Part shown: positions 13,102 to 24,900 of the stretch, one piece after another
Numbering within the stretch: the stretch's first letter is position 1
Layout: every line of letters starts with the position of its first letter
From: Myripristis murdjan
Lineage: Eukaryota; Chordata; Actinopteri; Holocentriformes; Holocentridae
Direction of reading: 5' to 3'
NCBI RefSeq assembly: GCF_902150065.1
Contig: NC_043990.1
Span: forward strand, 24,788,199-24,852,198
Length of the DNA: 64,000 nucleotides
Notes under the pieces: generated by a model
What the model saw: only the letters and a program-made list of their open reading frames with translations
What the model was told of the DNA's origin: nothing
Database searches by the model: none
Position numbers and translations under genes: made by a program

Positions 13102-16100
13102 ATCATAATATGTAAGACAAAGTGGGAGAACAATTTCAGTCATGTCTTTGTGGGTGGAGACTTAAAACCTAGCAGTGTATTAAAATCTTTCTTTAAAAAA
13201 ATGGCTAGATCATCGTAAACTGGGAACTAACAAGATTCCCTTTGCGTAAAAATTTTGTTGTGTGAGCAAAAATTCCTCTGCCACTTCACGTCCTGTGTGT
13301 TGGGTAGTTTGGGGTGAAACCAGCTCTCCAATATGTGCACAGAGACACGTTCTGGACTTCCCCCACAAGGGTTTCCCCGGCCTGAATGAAAGACCAAGAC
13401 ATTAAGAGGTAGAAAGAAAGTGAAAGTAAAAGTCACTTTACAGTATTGACTAGGATGATGATGATCCAGTGATTCACATTAGCAACAGCGGCATTAAGAT
13501 ATAAATAGGAAAGTCCCAAGTACTTCCCAGAAACTGCCTGATGCCTTTCTTTCTCCCATTACACTTTCGCTTTGTCTCATTTACAGGAAGGGCTGTAAAA
13601 ACCTTTAAAACTTCCCAAGTTATTCCCAAGAGAAATAAAAAAAAAAAAAAAAAATTCTGTTTTACATAAGGACTCTACAGTGGACTTTTCAACAACCGCC
13701 GATTTCTTGTTTCAGCTTCACAAACTCAGCACAATAAGATCATCTCCACTCACTCTTGTCTTTGTCACTTTAAACAAGATGTTAATGTGACCTATTTATC
13801 TAACCAGACCAGCGTCCTGCAGCACTCCTCCTCCACATTTCCTCGTGCCACTGTTGTTTGCCCTTAACTCTGACCTTTGACCCCCCCGGCCGCTGCGACT
13901 GCTCAAAGCTAAAGTCATGATTATTTTTTTTTCCCACTCTCTATTTGTCCGGCGTGGACATCTGTCAGCTCAAACACTGAGCCATATGCCACCTATTGTC
14001 CCCTCCGCAAGATCTGCGAATCAATGCGTGCACAGTTAAGAAATATTGACCACAGCAATGCTGACTTTGATTAAAATGCCCGATTATAATCCGGGCCAAG
14101 CGCCCTCTTTTGTTTTTCAATCTTCGACATGACGAGCGGAAGATGATGCTTTGTGTTTGTTTGCGGCTGTCCAGAAATAGTAAAAGGAAATAGCCTTTCG
14201 TGAACTTTCACAACGCTCTCCTCGGTTCAAGTCAGTTCACTTTCTGCTGATTTTACAGCCGTAGTGATTTGCCTACTCATCGTCCTCCTCGACTCCCTCC
14301 CGGTGGCACCTCTTCTTGTAACCCTCCAGCTGGACTTGTGATGCTCATCCATAGGGTGATGGAGCAGAGGACAATAGGGCCTTTGGGAGACAGAGCCCTC
14401 CCTGTGTGTGTGAACACCCAGGAATACATACACAAAGGCTTATTGACTGCAGGCAGACAAATGGAGAGTGAGCGGGTGCTGGAGTCGGGTGGGAAGGGTG
14501 CATCATACACAGATATCTGGTGGCCTGACGTGACAACAAATTACGACTGGCACGGAACAAAAGGCACGGGGAAGGTAAAAGTAATTAAGAATCGAACGGG
14601 GCATTCCGCCACCGAAAAGCGAACGCATTCAGAGTCTGGCAGGGTCACGGGACGGGCCTCGGGCAAATGACCTCCGGCCATGTGATCAAAGGCTCTGAGG
14701 AGGCCGGGTCAAAGGGCGGCCAGGACTTGAAGTTTCCCCCGAGGGAGACGAGTTTAGCTCAGCGTGACAAGGTGACAGAGAGAAATGGAGAAAGTTAAAG
14801 GGCATGATTGGCTCAATTAGATATACAATGAGGTAATGCATTTGTAATAATCCTTTTTCAAGGGTTTGAAGGTGTCACTGGCCAGTTCAGACTGAAAAAG
14901 CTCATCTGTTTACGCTTGAAGCTTTGAAGTTAATGACCAGACTTTAGTTCTTAAGTGCATATGCAACATAAAAAAGGATATCGCTGCTCATTTGTGCTTT
15001 CAGCATTGGTGGTCTGCCTGCATGCAGTGAGGTAAACCCCCATATACCCAACAGCTTAACCACCTTTACAGGATGCTATGAGTCTTAATGTTGCAAATTC
15101 ATTCAAGTACTACTACGTAAAACTACTACTCCTAGCTACTACTGTTAGCAATGTAAGTGAAAGCTTTTTTAAAGACAATAAAAAAAATGAATTACTGGTT
15201 TATGGTTATATTGGTGGTTGTTTGCCTCGTTGATGGTGATAACTGACTGAAGGTCACAGTATAACCACCTTTTGTTTGACTGTGACATCACCGCCTGGAT
15301 GGAAAGCACCTGTGAAACACAGGCACACCCCGGCTCAGTAGACAAACACAGGCCAGAAATACCAAGGTGAATTCCTCCAGAGAAGGCAACGGTGTGACAG
15401 TCACGTTGCTCTTGACATCGCTGTTTACCTCAGCCAACCTTTGGCCACCACAAAATCAAGTCCCTTCACCCTTTTGATTTTTCAGTTAAAATCCCATACT
15501 CATCTCTTATTTCCCCTCCTGCTCACTTTTCTATCACTTTTAAACTGCTGTTATTGCCTAGACTGAGACTTTGCCAGTGGTGGCCTTTTATTGATAATCA
15601 CATACTGGCCAGTCATGCCATCTACATCTAATGTGATGGATATGATGCAGTTTGTTTCATTACATAGTTACTGTGTAACTGATCACTACTACACAGGTTC
15701 TCTAAATGGAAAACCGTTAACCTGATCTGATTCTGTTGATACATTTTGATCAGAACACACATAACATATGCAGGGACATGATATTAGGATTAGTGTTGTG
15801 GACCAGAGGCTTTTCCACCATGACAAGAATACAATTTTTTTTAATTTCTAGCATGAAAATAGTCAAATTAAACAGACACTGAACACCAGCACAAACTATG
15901 TAGATATATTATCAAAAATATCAATATTGGCCTTCAAAACCCATATCAGTGGCACCTTGCTGTGTACTTACACCTGATTCCTTCCTTCATACCCGATGTT
16001 TTCCACTGCCTTCCCTCTCCTCTTGCACAGGTCTTTCCCCCATCCTCTTCTTTGCCCTTCCTCCTGGAGGTGTGTATGTATGTATGTGTGTGTGTGTGTG

Positions 16101-16439
16101 TGTGTGTTTGTTTCTATGAGATGGTGGGAGGTGTTGACTTTATTTTGACGACTTGTTACCGTATCCCACCCACCACACCTAATCACTGAGCGATCAGCAC
16201 GTCAGTCTTTTCTATTCTCATGTGGAATGTCACATTCAAACAGCTATGTGACTGCCTCCATCTCTGGCAGTCTCTCTCTCTTTCTGTCTCTCTCTCTGTT
16301 ATCCATCTCTTTCCATCTAAAGGCCTCGGCTCCTCTGTCTCACACATCAGAAAACTCCCCACCTCCTTCACATTCCAACCCCCAACACATCTATTACGAG
16401 CACTGTCACAGCTGATGCCTTCTTTGCTTTGACTGTTTG

Positions 16440-16441
<2 letters not shown>

Positions 16442-16509
<68 letters not shown>
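16442..16509. repeat. Long pure TG microsatellite
   Basis: About 34 uninterrupted TG units, the longest dinucleotide run in the window. Another (TG)n lies at about 16,085-16,107. The reverse strand reads as polymeric Thr-His, which is not a protein. Confidence 0.95.
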
Positions 16510-16510
<1 letters not shown>

Positions 16511-16669
16511 ATCTAATGTGAGTCTATGTGTGAAGGATTGCTTCTCTGTGCCTTTCACCCCCTGACGCTCGCTGGCCCCCTGACAATGCTGTCCCTTATG
16601 TGCACATACCGCAGGGACATGCAGACGCACATAACACGGAGCAAAAGAGCCAAGTGTGGCAGCGATGAG

Positions 16670-16690
16670 ATGATGATGATGATGATGATG
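16670..16690. repeat. ATG/GAT trinucleotide repeat
   Basis: About seven GAT units, giving a short artificial poly-His frame on the minus strand. Confidence 0.85.
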
Positions 16691-17685
16691 GGATGCTGAG
16701 GCCACGCGTCGTCATCGCCCACGCCGCTTTTGTCATCACTGATACTTTGGTGAGACTTTCACGGAAAAAGAAGAAAGGCGCAGCTGATACACTTCCATGG
16801 CTGAAGGTTAACCATGATGGCCTCTCTCTCTCTCTCGCTCTCTCTCTCTGCCTCCCCTGAGGGCCGAGTTACCTCAGGAAGGCTGAAGAAGCCCATTCAC
16901 AGAGGAAGATGGCTTGAGGAGACGGGAGGGCCTGCGTGCCAGGCATTCCACAGTACACAGTGGACACATTATTATGACATTTACAAGGCCGGCCAGATAG
17001 ATACAGCGTGATATGTGTGTGAGAAAAGGTTGTCCTCACTGTGTGACTCCGGTAACAAGAGAGCAGAGTTAGGAGAAACCGCTGAAACACAGAGTGCAGG
17101 CACCTAGAGTGACCTGCCACGCATGGTAATGCATTCACATTTGAATGGCAGAGATTACACACAAGGTATAGATGGTTTATGACGATAGCTATGCCTATAC
17201 ACACACAGTGATGGTTTAAGTGAATAATTTGACAACTATTGACAGTAAATCTGTTTTCATGAGTGATTTTAATTATGTAATAATTGTGTAGAATTGCAGG
17301 CATCAGAGGAGATTTATTTGCAGGGATGGAAATCGAAAGGGACCCTGGGCTACGATGCGATTCACAATTCCTATGTGTCATTGCAATTCTATATGCACTT
17401 TTATATTGCGTGATTTTAGAGTTTTTAATTTTACAGTTATTATATGTAAAGTATAAAAAGATGAGAAATTAAATTTTTTTAAAAAAAAATACAATTTCAT
17501 TAAAAACAACTAAAGTTCAACAACAACAATAATAATAACAATAATAAATGCAACAAATTATTCTATTTCAATACAGATGTAATGCAATTGAATTATTTTT
17601 TAATTAATTAAAACATTTTAAATTTAACTTATTTAGTACTGATTCAGGGTCAGCATGATGGTATAAATATAATAAATCAGTCATG

Positions 17686-17717
17686 AATAAAATAAAATAA
17701 AATAAAATAAAATAAAA
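17686..17717. repeat. AAAAT pentanucleotide repeat
   Basis: Six to seven AATAA-type units at the end of an AT-rich stretch. Confidence 0.85.
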
Positions 17718-19020
17718 GACACAAGCTTGCTTGGCTGCACCTAAACCCCCCCAAAAACTGACTGATTTTCATGTTTTGCCACATGTGGAGCACAGACTCT
17801 GCTGCTTTGGAGCTCCAAAAGTGTTGACTCCTGCCATCTTGGTCTGTAGATGCCACTTTCCTGACCTTTCCATAAATACGATGAGGTCGGCACACCCACA
17901 GTTAAAAAATCAGTGCAGCCACAGTGTTTATATGCCCTAAATGGTGTCTAATAATGTGAATAAAACTGTTTTCTGCTTATGTAACTGCAGTTATGCTTAC
18001 TCTACTATGAGCATAATCACATTATTATAATCAGTATGATGTTGACATGGGATCTGCTTTATTTGAATTGCAGTAGTGTCAGGGTGTCAGCTCTGTCTCA
18101 CTGAGTTAGACATGTCACCAAAATGTCTGTAACATCACATGTGAGTCGGCGAGCTGCTGAATTCATCATCAAGGCACACTGCCGATATGCATTCCACTGT
18201 TCTCATGTCTCACCAAATCAATTAGAGCGATTGGTCACAGAAAAGATCAATTCGTGCCACAGCACATTGAAGTCCTTCCCCCTCCCCATAATTGAGAGTT
18301 GTAGCTTTAACAACTGTTGCAAAGGGTGTTTTGAAGAGAAAATGGTCAGTTGGAATGTGCATGATTATCACGTTGACATATTCTCCTTCTGGTATGTTGT
18401 TGACAAGCGGAAGTGAACAACAAACCCAGTCATGGTGCCATGAGGAGACGGCGTGCTACGCTGCTGGCTGACCTATTCTACAGCAACATGCAAAAAAAAA
18501 AAAAAAATGTGTCCCTGCACCCACAATGACAGCGCAAACACAGTGTCAAATTATAGGTTAAAACCTCATTCACCATTGTACGACAAAAGCTCCATTTTCT
18601 TATTCAACTGCTCCTGATGTGATAGAGACAGATGTGACTGCAAACAAGGCAACGGCACACATCAGATGAGACTCCCCATTAACATTAATTTTCTGTCTAT
18701 TCCTCCTGAAGATGTCTGATAATGCAGGTTTTTGAGAATGAAACACATAATCATTCACTCATAACTGCTAACTAATGAAAGCTGGTAACAAGCTGTGACC
18801 TAACATGTTGTAGGCCCATATATTATTTTCAGGTTTTTTTTTGTGTGTGTATTTGCAGGTGGAAATTAACATTACACATAATGAGCACGTCTGTTTTATA
18901 TATATACATATTCTATTCTATTGATATTTTGCAAATATATTTCATCATACATATAGTCCATGCAAAGGTTCAAAGGTGAAAGGTCTAGATGCTCTATAGA
19001 TACATTTTAGTATATTTTAC

Positions 19021-19255
19021 ATTTATTACACTTATAGGGTATGCATTTTATTATTATTATTATTATTGTTTTATGTTCTTTGTATTGATTCACTTTATTT
19101 ATTTTGTGTCTTGTGTTTAATTTGTCTAAAGATATATATTTCTCCTAGTGTTGAGAAGTATATTTTGTGTAGCCTGCTGGTGTTTCCTGTACAATGTCTG
19201 GACACTGGACACTGTCTGGGACATAAGAATTCCCAATTTGGGATCAATAAAGAAC

Positions 19256-19257
<2 letters not shown>
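19021..19257 (+). mobile_element. LINE 3' tail (L2/CR1-like)
   Basis: The sequence is T-rich, then reads GAATTCCCAATTTGGGATCA and AATAAAGAACATC before an (ATCT)n array. Fish LINEs of the L2/CR1 type end in a short stem of the form AATTTCCC...GGGATCAATAAAG followed by a simple ATCT-like tail. Only the 3' untranslated end is present and no reverse-transcriptase frame is seen. The clade is assigned from the remembered tail structure. Confidence 0.55.

Positions 19258-19326
<69 letters not shown>
19258..19326 (+). repeat. ATCT tetranucleotide array
   Basis: About 17 perfect TATC units start directly at the end of the LINE tail. This fits an array that grew from the retrotransposon's own 3' tail repeat. 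Confidence 0.9.
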
Positions 19327-19860
19327 CAGGTAGGCAGGTAGCACAGGTTTTGCAAATGCATGGATTTTGCTGCACAGTAAGGCTGGCTGAATCCATGTCC
19401 GTGGAGTTGGTTTTCTTTTTCCGTTAACGGGCTTGTTCCATTGGCATGGCACATTTGATTTTTCATCACACACTAACAAGCCCCACATAAACCAATAAGG
19501 AACTGGACTTGAAGAAACCCACATCCTACATACGAGCGTCCAGTGCTTAACCCTCATTTTAACCTCAACACCAAACCAAAGCCTTAAAATAGTTCCTTGC
19601 AGAAGTGAGGACTGGGAAAAAATGTTCAAAAATGTTCAAGCTTTTGTAGGTTTGTCCTCATCAGTCTGTCCTTGGTCCTGAAGTGCAAAAACACATGCAG
19701 AAACAGACACAGATGATACACTGATGCAAGGGGGGGGTGATGATTTCATGCAGAAATGTGAGATTTGAAATGATTTTTTGATTATTTTGATGCTATGGGA
19801 AGTCCATGCTTTACCTTCAATGCCAATAAAACACACTGAATTAAGTTGAACTGAACTGGT

Positions 19861-20247
19861 TTAATTGCTGGGGGTCTTCGGATGAGGGTGGGGCAGAGCC
19901 ACAGAGTCGGAGGTGATTGGTCGGAGCTGGGTCGACAAGCCCAGGCGGGACACTGATTGCTCCAAACTGAGCAGATCCCACCCATGGGCGGACCTGGGCT
20001 ATGTTGAAGCGTTGCGTTCAACCAGTGTTGAGTTTAGTGGGTCTCTCTCTAGCAGGGTGACAGGTCCCAAAACAGTGGAAACCGAGGGAAGGAGCGCCTA
20101 TCTGAAGAAAAGCTGTACCTGAAAACCTTTTATTCGATCCACCGGTGGATGCTTGACTCGCCCTGGGGTTGGATTAACTTCACGCCACTCTTTTTTAGTT
20201 TTTCTTTTTAATTTGCTTTAGGAGAACACAAAACTCACCCGAAAACA
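19861..20247 (+). promoter_or_regulatory. marcksl1: marcksl1 promoter and 5' UTR region
   Basis: The region upstream of the marcksl1 start is GC-richer than its surroundings. It has an inverted CCAAT box (ATTGG, 19,916-19,920), a G-rich GGGTGGGGC Sp/KLF-type site near 19,886-19,894, and another GGGCGG site near 19,985. A T-rich leader precedes the ATG, which has an A at -3 and a G at +4. The exact transcription start cannot be read from the sequence. A perfect 14-bp palindrome (ATCCACCGGTGGAT) lies at 20,137-20,150, probably in the leader. Confidence 0.45.
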
Positions 20248-21861
20248 ATGGGATCCCAGGCATCCAAGGGAGAGGTGGCTGTGGAGGCGAACGCTGCCGC
20301 CGCTGATGCTGCAGCTGTCAAAACCAACGGACAGGTACAGTCCCCCGGCTCCCCGCTCACTCTGCACAGCAGGAGACACACACTGCAATGCACTGCCCTT
20401 AATGAAAACAACGGGAAAACAAATTGAAGTGGTCTTAATTCGGTAAAGAAAAGCAAAATTGGTTTGGGGACATTTTGGGTAACCAAGTCAGGTGGGGCTT
20501 CCAGCATCGCTCTCTTTTTGGTGCTGGTGTGGCTGGCCACGGCGGACACACCAAACTAATAAATAACAGTTGGATTCAAGGTGTAAGTGAGCTCGGCGGT
20601 CGTTTTTTTCGTTTTGTGACTGAGGTTCAAAACGAAGCTCCACACAACATGTTTGATAGTGGCATGCGTGAAGGGGGAGGGGGCGGCTTGGGCGCACGTA
20701 GGCAGCCTACTACTCTTGACTGAAATAAAATAGTAGCCCGGTTGTTGCCACCTATTTTGCATTTTTGGGGAATTCCGAAATACAGCCTATGGGTTATTTG
20801 GGGTGGAAAAAAAAAAAAATCAAGTGATAACCAGACTAGTCTAGATGATCTGAGATCAATGGAAATGAGATGTGTGCCTTTTTATGATGCGAAAAAAAAA
20901 AGTTTTCTTATTTTGTTTAAGCATTATTTGTGCTGTGCACATGAACGGCTGCTGTTTTCAAAACATCAATTGCAGTGTTTTCTGTCTTCCATCGATGAAC
21001 TCCAGTCTTGTCTTTGTTGAGCCGATGTCTGTCTGGTACCTTATCCGCTCTGTGTAGCGCTACCGCCGCCTGTCGTGTGATTGCGGTACTGCAAGGCGTC
21101 GCCTCTCAGCCAGGCGACACGGTGGTTAATTGATGAGCACGACGATACGCTCAAAGGAGACACAAAAACATACAATCCAGACCGGTTTTTGGTTGTGTTT
21201 TTTGCATGTGCAGAGATGTTTTGAATGCAGGGTTTGTTTTTCTTTGTCAGGGTGCTCAGCTTCATTATTACCCTGACTGATTTTGTGACATTTTTAATTT
21301 CCATCCTTTTTGCAGGAGAACGGCCATGTGAAGACCAATGGTGACGTATCTGCAAAGCCTGATGGGGATGCCGCCGCTACCAACGGCTCAGCCGAGGCAG
21401 CCAAGGAACCCGAGGCCGGTGCAGGAGGCGATGCCATCGAACCAGCCCCCGCTGCGGATGGCGAAGCAGCCAAAGCGGAAGGCGAGGCCGCAGCCAAGGA
21501 GACCCCCAAGAAGAAGAAGAAGAAGTTCTCCCTCAAGAAGTCCTTCAACTTCAAGCTGAACCTGAAGAAAAGCAAGAAGAGCGAGGCCGTGAAAGAGGAA
21601 GCGGCAGCGCCCGCTGCCACCGAGGAGAAGCCAGCTGAGAACGGAGCTGCTGCTGCTGCGGAGGAGAAGAAAGAGGAGGTGAAGGAGGAGGCCGCCACCA
21701 CTGCTGCCGCTCCGGAAGAGGCCCCGAAGGCAGAGGAGGGGCCGGCTAAAGAGGAAGCCCCCAAGGAGGAGGCCAAGGAGGCAGCTGCTCCAGCCCCCGA
21801 GGCCACGAAACCAACAGAGGAGAGCAGCTCGACCCCCGCTCCCTCTGAAAAGAAAGAGTGA
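20248..21861 (+). CDS. marcksl1: MARCKS-like protein 1 (MARCKS-related protein)
   Basis: Two exons, 20,248-20,334 and 21,316-21,861, phase-0 intron, 210 aa. The N-terminus MGSQASKGE is a myristoylation signal (Gly2). The MH2-type segment spans the splice junction (NGQ|ENGHVK), as I recall for human MARCKSL1, and GDAIEPAP (67-74) also matches MARCKSL1 rather than MARCKS. A basic effector domain sits at about 94-118: [10 protein letters not shown], then FSLKKSF and NFKLNLKK. The rest is Ala/Glu/Lys/Pro-rich and disordered. Known role: a myristoylated, PKC-regulated protein that binds acidic phospholipids, calmodulin and actin at the plasma membrane. In the effector domain S101 and S105 are present, but the two serines of the usual LSGLSF/LSGFSF half are replaced by Lys and Asn. 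This is a single-copy call; a teleost a/b suffix cannot be chosen from this window. Confidence 0.93.
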
Positions 21862-22703
21862 TTGTAGCTCACAATGAACTGTGTGAACTGTTTTTCAAGA
21901 GAGAGAGAGAAAATTTAAGAGTATATATATATATTTATATATATGTGTATATGTATACATATGTATGGATATATGTATATGTAAATATATACACATGTAT
22001 GTGAGAGACTCCTTCGACGTGCCACTTTTCGTCATGGTAACAAGACGACAGACTAGATTCACTAGATCACTTCCCTGGTTACTGGTCAACATCTGGACCT
22101 TGACTTTGAGTTTTAGGCTGTGGGTCGGTCGCTGCGTGGAAAATGGATTTTAATGACTGGAGTGCGAGCTCATGACACCGTGATGGGATGGACGGATGGA
22201 GATGGATGGGGTCGAAACATCTTTTCCCTAAACATCCACCGATCAAGATGCCTCCTTCCTTCCTAGAGGAATGACGCTAGATAGGATACTAGGACACCAC
22301 CACCACTTGAAATGACTGTTAAATAGAGAAAAAAAAAATGAAATCAGAAATTAAAGAGACTTGCCAACTTTTTACATTCCTATATTTTAACCCAAATTTG
22401 AAGTATTTTGTGGTGTATTATAGAGAACCATCTTAAAGATTCAGAGAAGCTATGTCTTGTTTGTTTAAAGAAAAAAAAATAGACAACTTTGATTTTTACC
22501 TTACTATAAAAAAAGAAAAAAGAACACTTAAGCTTGCTATGTTCACTGTTGCGGTTTGAAATGAAGCAGAGTTGTTTATCTGTCGTGTGTGAGCCTGAAT
22601 CTGCTTTGTCTCTGTAAATACGTTGGATTGATTTCTGTTCTTTATTTTGCTAATGTTGACAGATGTTACTGGTTTTATTGTAAAGTTGATAATGGTAAAT
22701 AAA
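21862..22703 (+). other. marcksl1: marcksl1 3' UTR
   Basis: An AU-rich non-coding stretch follows the stop, including a TA/TATG-rich block at about 21,920-22,000 and several A-runs. It ends at the AATAAA signal at 22,698-22,703. Extent is inferred from the first good poly(A) signal. Confidence 0.65.
22698..22703 (+). terminator. marcksl1: marcksl1 poly(A) signal
   Basis: AATAAA followed within 40 bases by a TG-rich downstream element (GTGTGGTTATGG). This is the expected order for cleavage and polyadenylation. Confidence 0.7.
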
Positions 22704-22720
22704 TGTTGGTTACCTGCCCA

Positions 22721-24636
22721 TTTACGTGTGGTTATGGTTATTTGTTATTGCCAAGCACTATCCTACAGTGAGAAGGCACAGTCTATTTTGCATATTATAG
22801 GCTTCTATAGCACCCTGGAGTCACCTTACAGCCACTAGCAGCAGTCTAACATCAGTGAGTAAGGATTAAGAGGAAAGTACAGAATGATAATCACCCTCAT
22901 TAACTTGACACTAGAAAATAAAGGGACATCTTCCAATTGTTCATACTGAATTGACTCCATGACATTTTACAGTGTATTGCCTGCACATTAGGCAGCTATA
23001 AGTTAAAAGTGAAATCATAGCTGACACTAAAAGCCAATATATCACTAGTTTCCATTAGAGAAGGCCTCTGCTACAGACATAAACTGAACATTTTCAACTC
23101 TAAGTGGGTAATAGTACGCAGGAAGAGACTTGCACAACATTTTGGACGTACAGAAGTTTCACAGCATGCACTAATATCACTCGCAGCCATGCACATATGA
23201 AAATACAAAAGCTTCATTCCGATTATTAGCCACCATTGGACTTGCACTCACGCCAGTACAGCTTCAAACTGAGATAAGAGAGAGTGTAAGTAAGAATTCA
23301 ACAACCGTGATGCTCCCTCTGAGTGCAAAGGCATGAGGTCAGCGTACACATGACTAATCAAAATGATAGTGCTGAAACTGAGCTCAGTGTGGGCCTCGTG
23401 GGGAGTTTGTTGTACATGACAGATGATGAATCAGATGCTCTGCTCTGCTATTCATTGACAGGAGAAATGCCAAGGTGGTTTTTTCAGCTGTTTGATTTTT
23501 AGATGAAAGAGCGCACCATCACCATAATGTCAGATCTAATGACCCGTGGTCCTCTATTAGCCTCGTGGCCCTGAGGTCAGCTCAGGGCTGGAGGAGAACC
23601 ACTACCTCAGCCTCGCTCTCTCGCATCTTCACTAGTCCACCCATCTGAAGCCTGAGTGGCCTCCTGAACATAGCTTACTGAGTCCTGATCTGGTTGAAAT
23701 GACCTAGTTCACATGGTGATATGATGAGTTGAGATCAGGGCTATATTTAGACCCCGCCTTCAAACAATTATGAATTATTTAAACGAGGCTGTAGCTCCAT
23801 ATTGATACAGCCCTTTGCCTCTTGCAGCAGATGCATTTATGAAACTCATACAATAGATTTGTGGTATTAATGGTGCTCAGTTGCAGGCAGAATCAGCAGA
23901 AGGCAAGAATAAATTGTAGATTCTTTCCGTATCCCTTATTTTCCTTTCAGTGGGAGTCGTTAACCTAAACAATAAGTGATCGCTCCTTTAATGTGTTTGG
24001 ATGTATCATGTGAATCTCCACACCAATGATTTATTGAAAAGCAATAAATAGATATTGCTACTACATACGTACACTACAAATAAGATGCTTTGTCTTGATT
24101 GTTGTTTAGTTCAGTGGCGGTCCATTCCTCAGCAGCATCTGCAGAGATTCTGGAGATGTCAAACACAGCTGAGTAAAGGGTGTCACCCTGTGGCCACTGC
24201 ATAGACTGCCACAAAGCTGATCAGCATGCTGTTGTTAACCATTTTCCTGATCTGTCCCACTATTTTTTTTTAATAGTTTGGATTGCTTCCTAAGCTTGCA
24301 TCAGTATTCAGTCAGTCTTATCTGTGTAGAACATAAAACAGGATGATAACCCCCTTCAGAAGAATACACAAAATCCACCCATGCTTCAGAATATGTTTGG
24401 AATTGTGTTGAAAAATGTGCACAAATTGGCCAAAATATGTTTGTACATGCACATGACACTGATTGAAAAAACTGAGTGGGCAAAATGCATTGGCTACATT
24501 GGACATATTTGGAAATAAATGCTTTCAAGAACTCATATGAAGGACATGTCTTTAGTATATCACAATTACATTCCATATGAAGGTCTTCTGTGTGTATTAA
24601 AACACTTTTGGGACAGTATTTGTATACTATACACAT

Positions 24637-24679
<43 letters not shown>

Positions 24680-24900
24680 CTATGATTAACAGTAGCAGGA
24701 TTAATGCACACATTTATACAAAACGCACACTTTTTGTCCAAATTTCCAAGGCACAGGTTCATATTTAGTCGCATTAGTTCTGATTTATTAGAATTAACTT
24801 TTCCTTGAGCAACAGCAGCTGAACCAGTTTGCCCTCGCTGATCAATGAATATATGTGATTATATGTTATAAGTGATTGTAATTGTGACTCTACACAGCAG
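22721..24900. other. Intergenic between marcksl1 and hdac1, no gene seen
   Basis: Unique sequence with no supported exon. It has a 38-base T-run at 24,638-24,675. A block at about 23,480-23,620 looks complex enough to be regulatory, but I cannot support a function. The minus-strand frame at 24,301-24,774 contains a poly-Lys run from the T-tract and is not protein-like. Confidence 0.5.
24638..24675. repeat. Poly-T tract
   Basis: Thirty-eight consecutive T residues about 260 bases upstream of the hdac1 promoter. No retrotransposon body was recognised beside it. Confidence 0.9.

Larger units (their letters stand above)
7505..19020. other. Intergenic, no gene seen; microsatellites and candidate regulatory blocks
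   Basis: No exon is supported on either strand. Long frames near 16,183-16,705 and 12,528-12,932 are translations of CA or TG tracts. Complex unique blocks at about 8190-8480, 11,940-12,110 and 14,020-14,220 hold octamer, SOX-like, TCF/LEF-like and TAAT/TAATCC sites and look like enhancer-type non-coding DNA (inference). An AT-rich stretch runs from about 17,390 to 17,720. Confidence 0.5.

Noticed and set aside
16183-16705. Long minus-strand open frames rich in Thr-His
   Set aside because: They are translations of the TG/CA microsatellite at 16,442-16,509 and its flanks, with no domain and no splice context.
21294-21872. 192-residue minus-strand frame opposite marcksl1 exon 2
   Set aside because: An Ala/Ser-rich shadow of the GC-rich marcksl1 coding strand; the plus-strand frame matches the family.
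24301-24774. 157-residue minus-strand frame upstream of hdac1
   Set aside because: Contains a poly-Lys run from the 38-T tract and has no recognisable feature.
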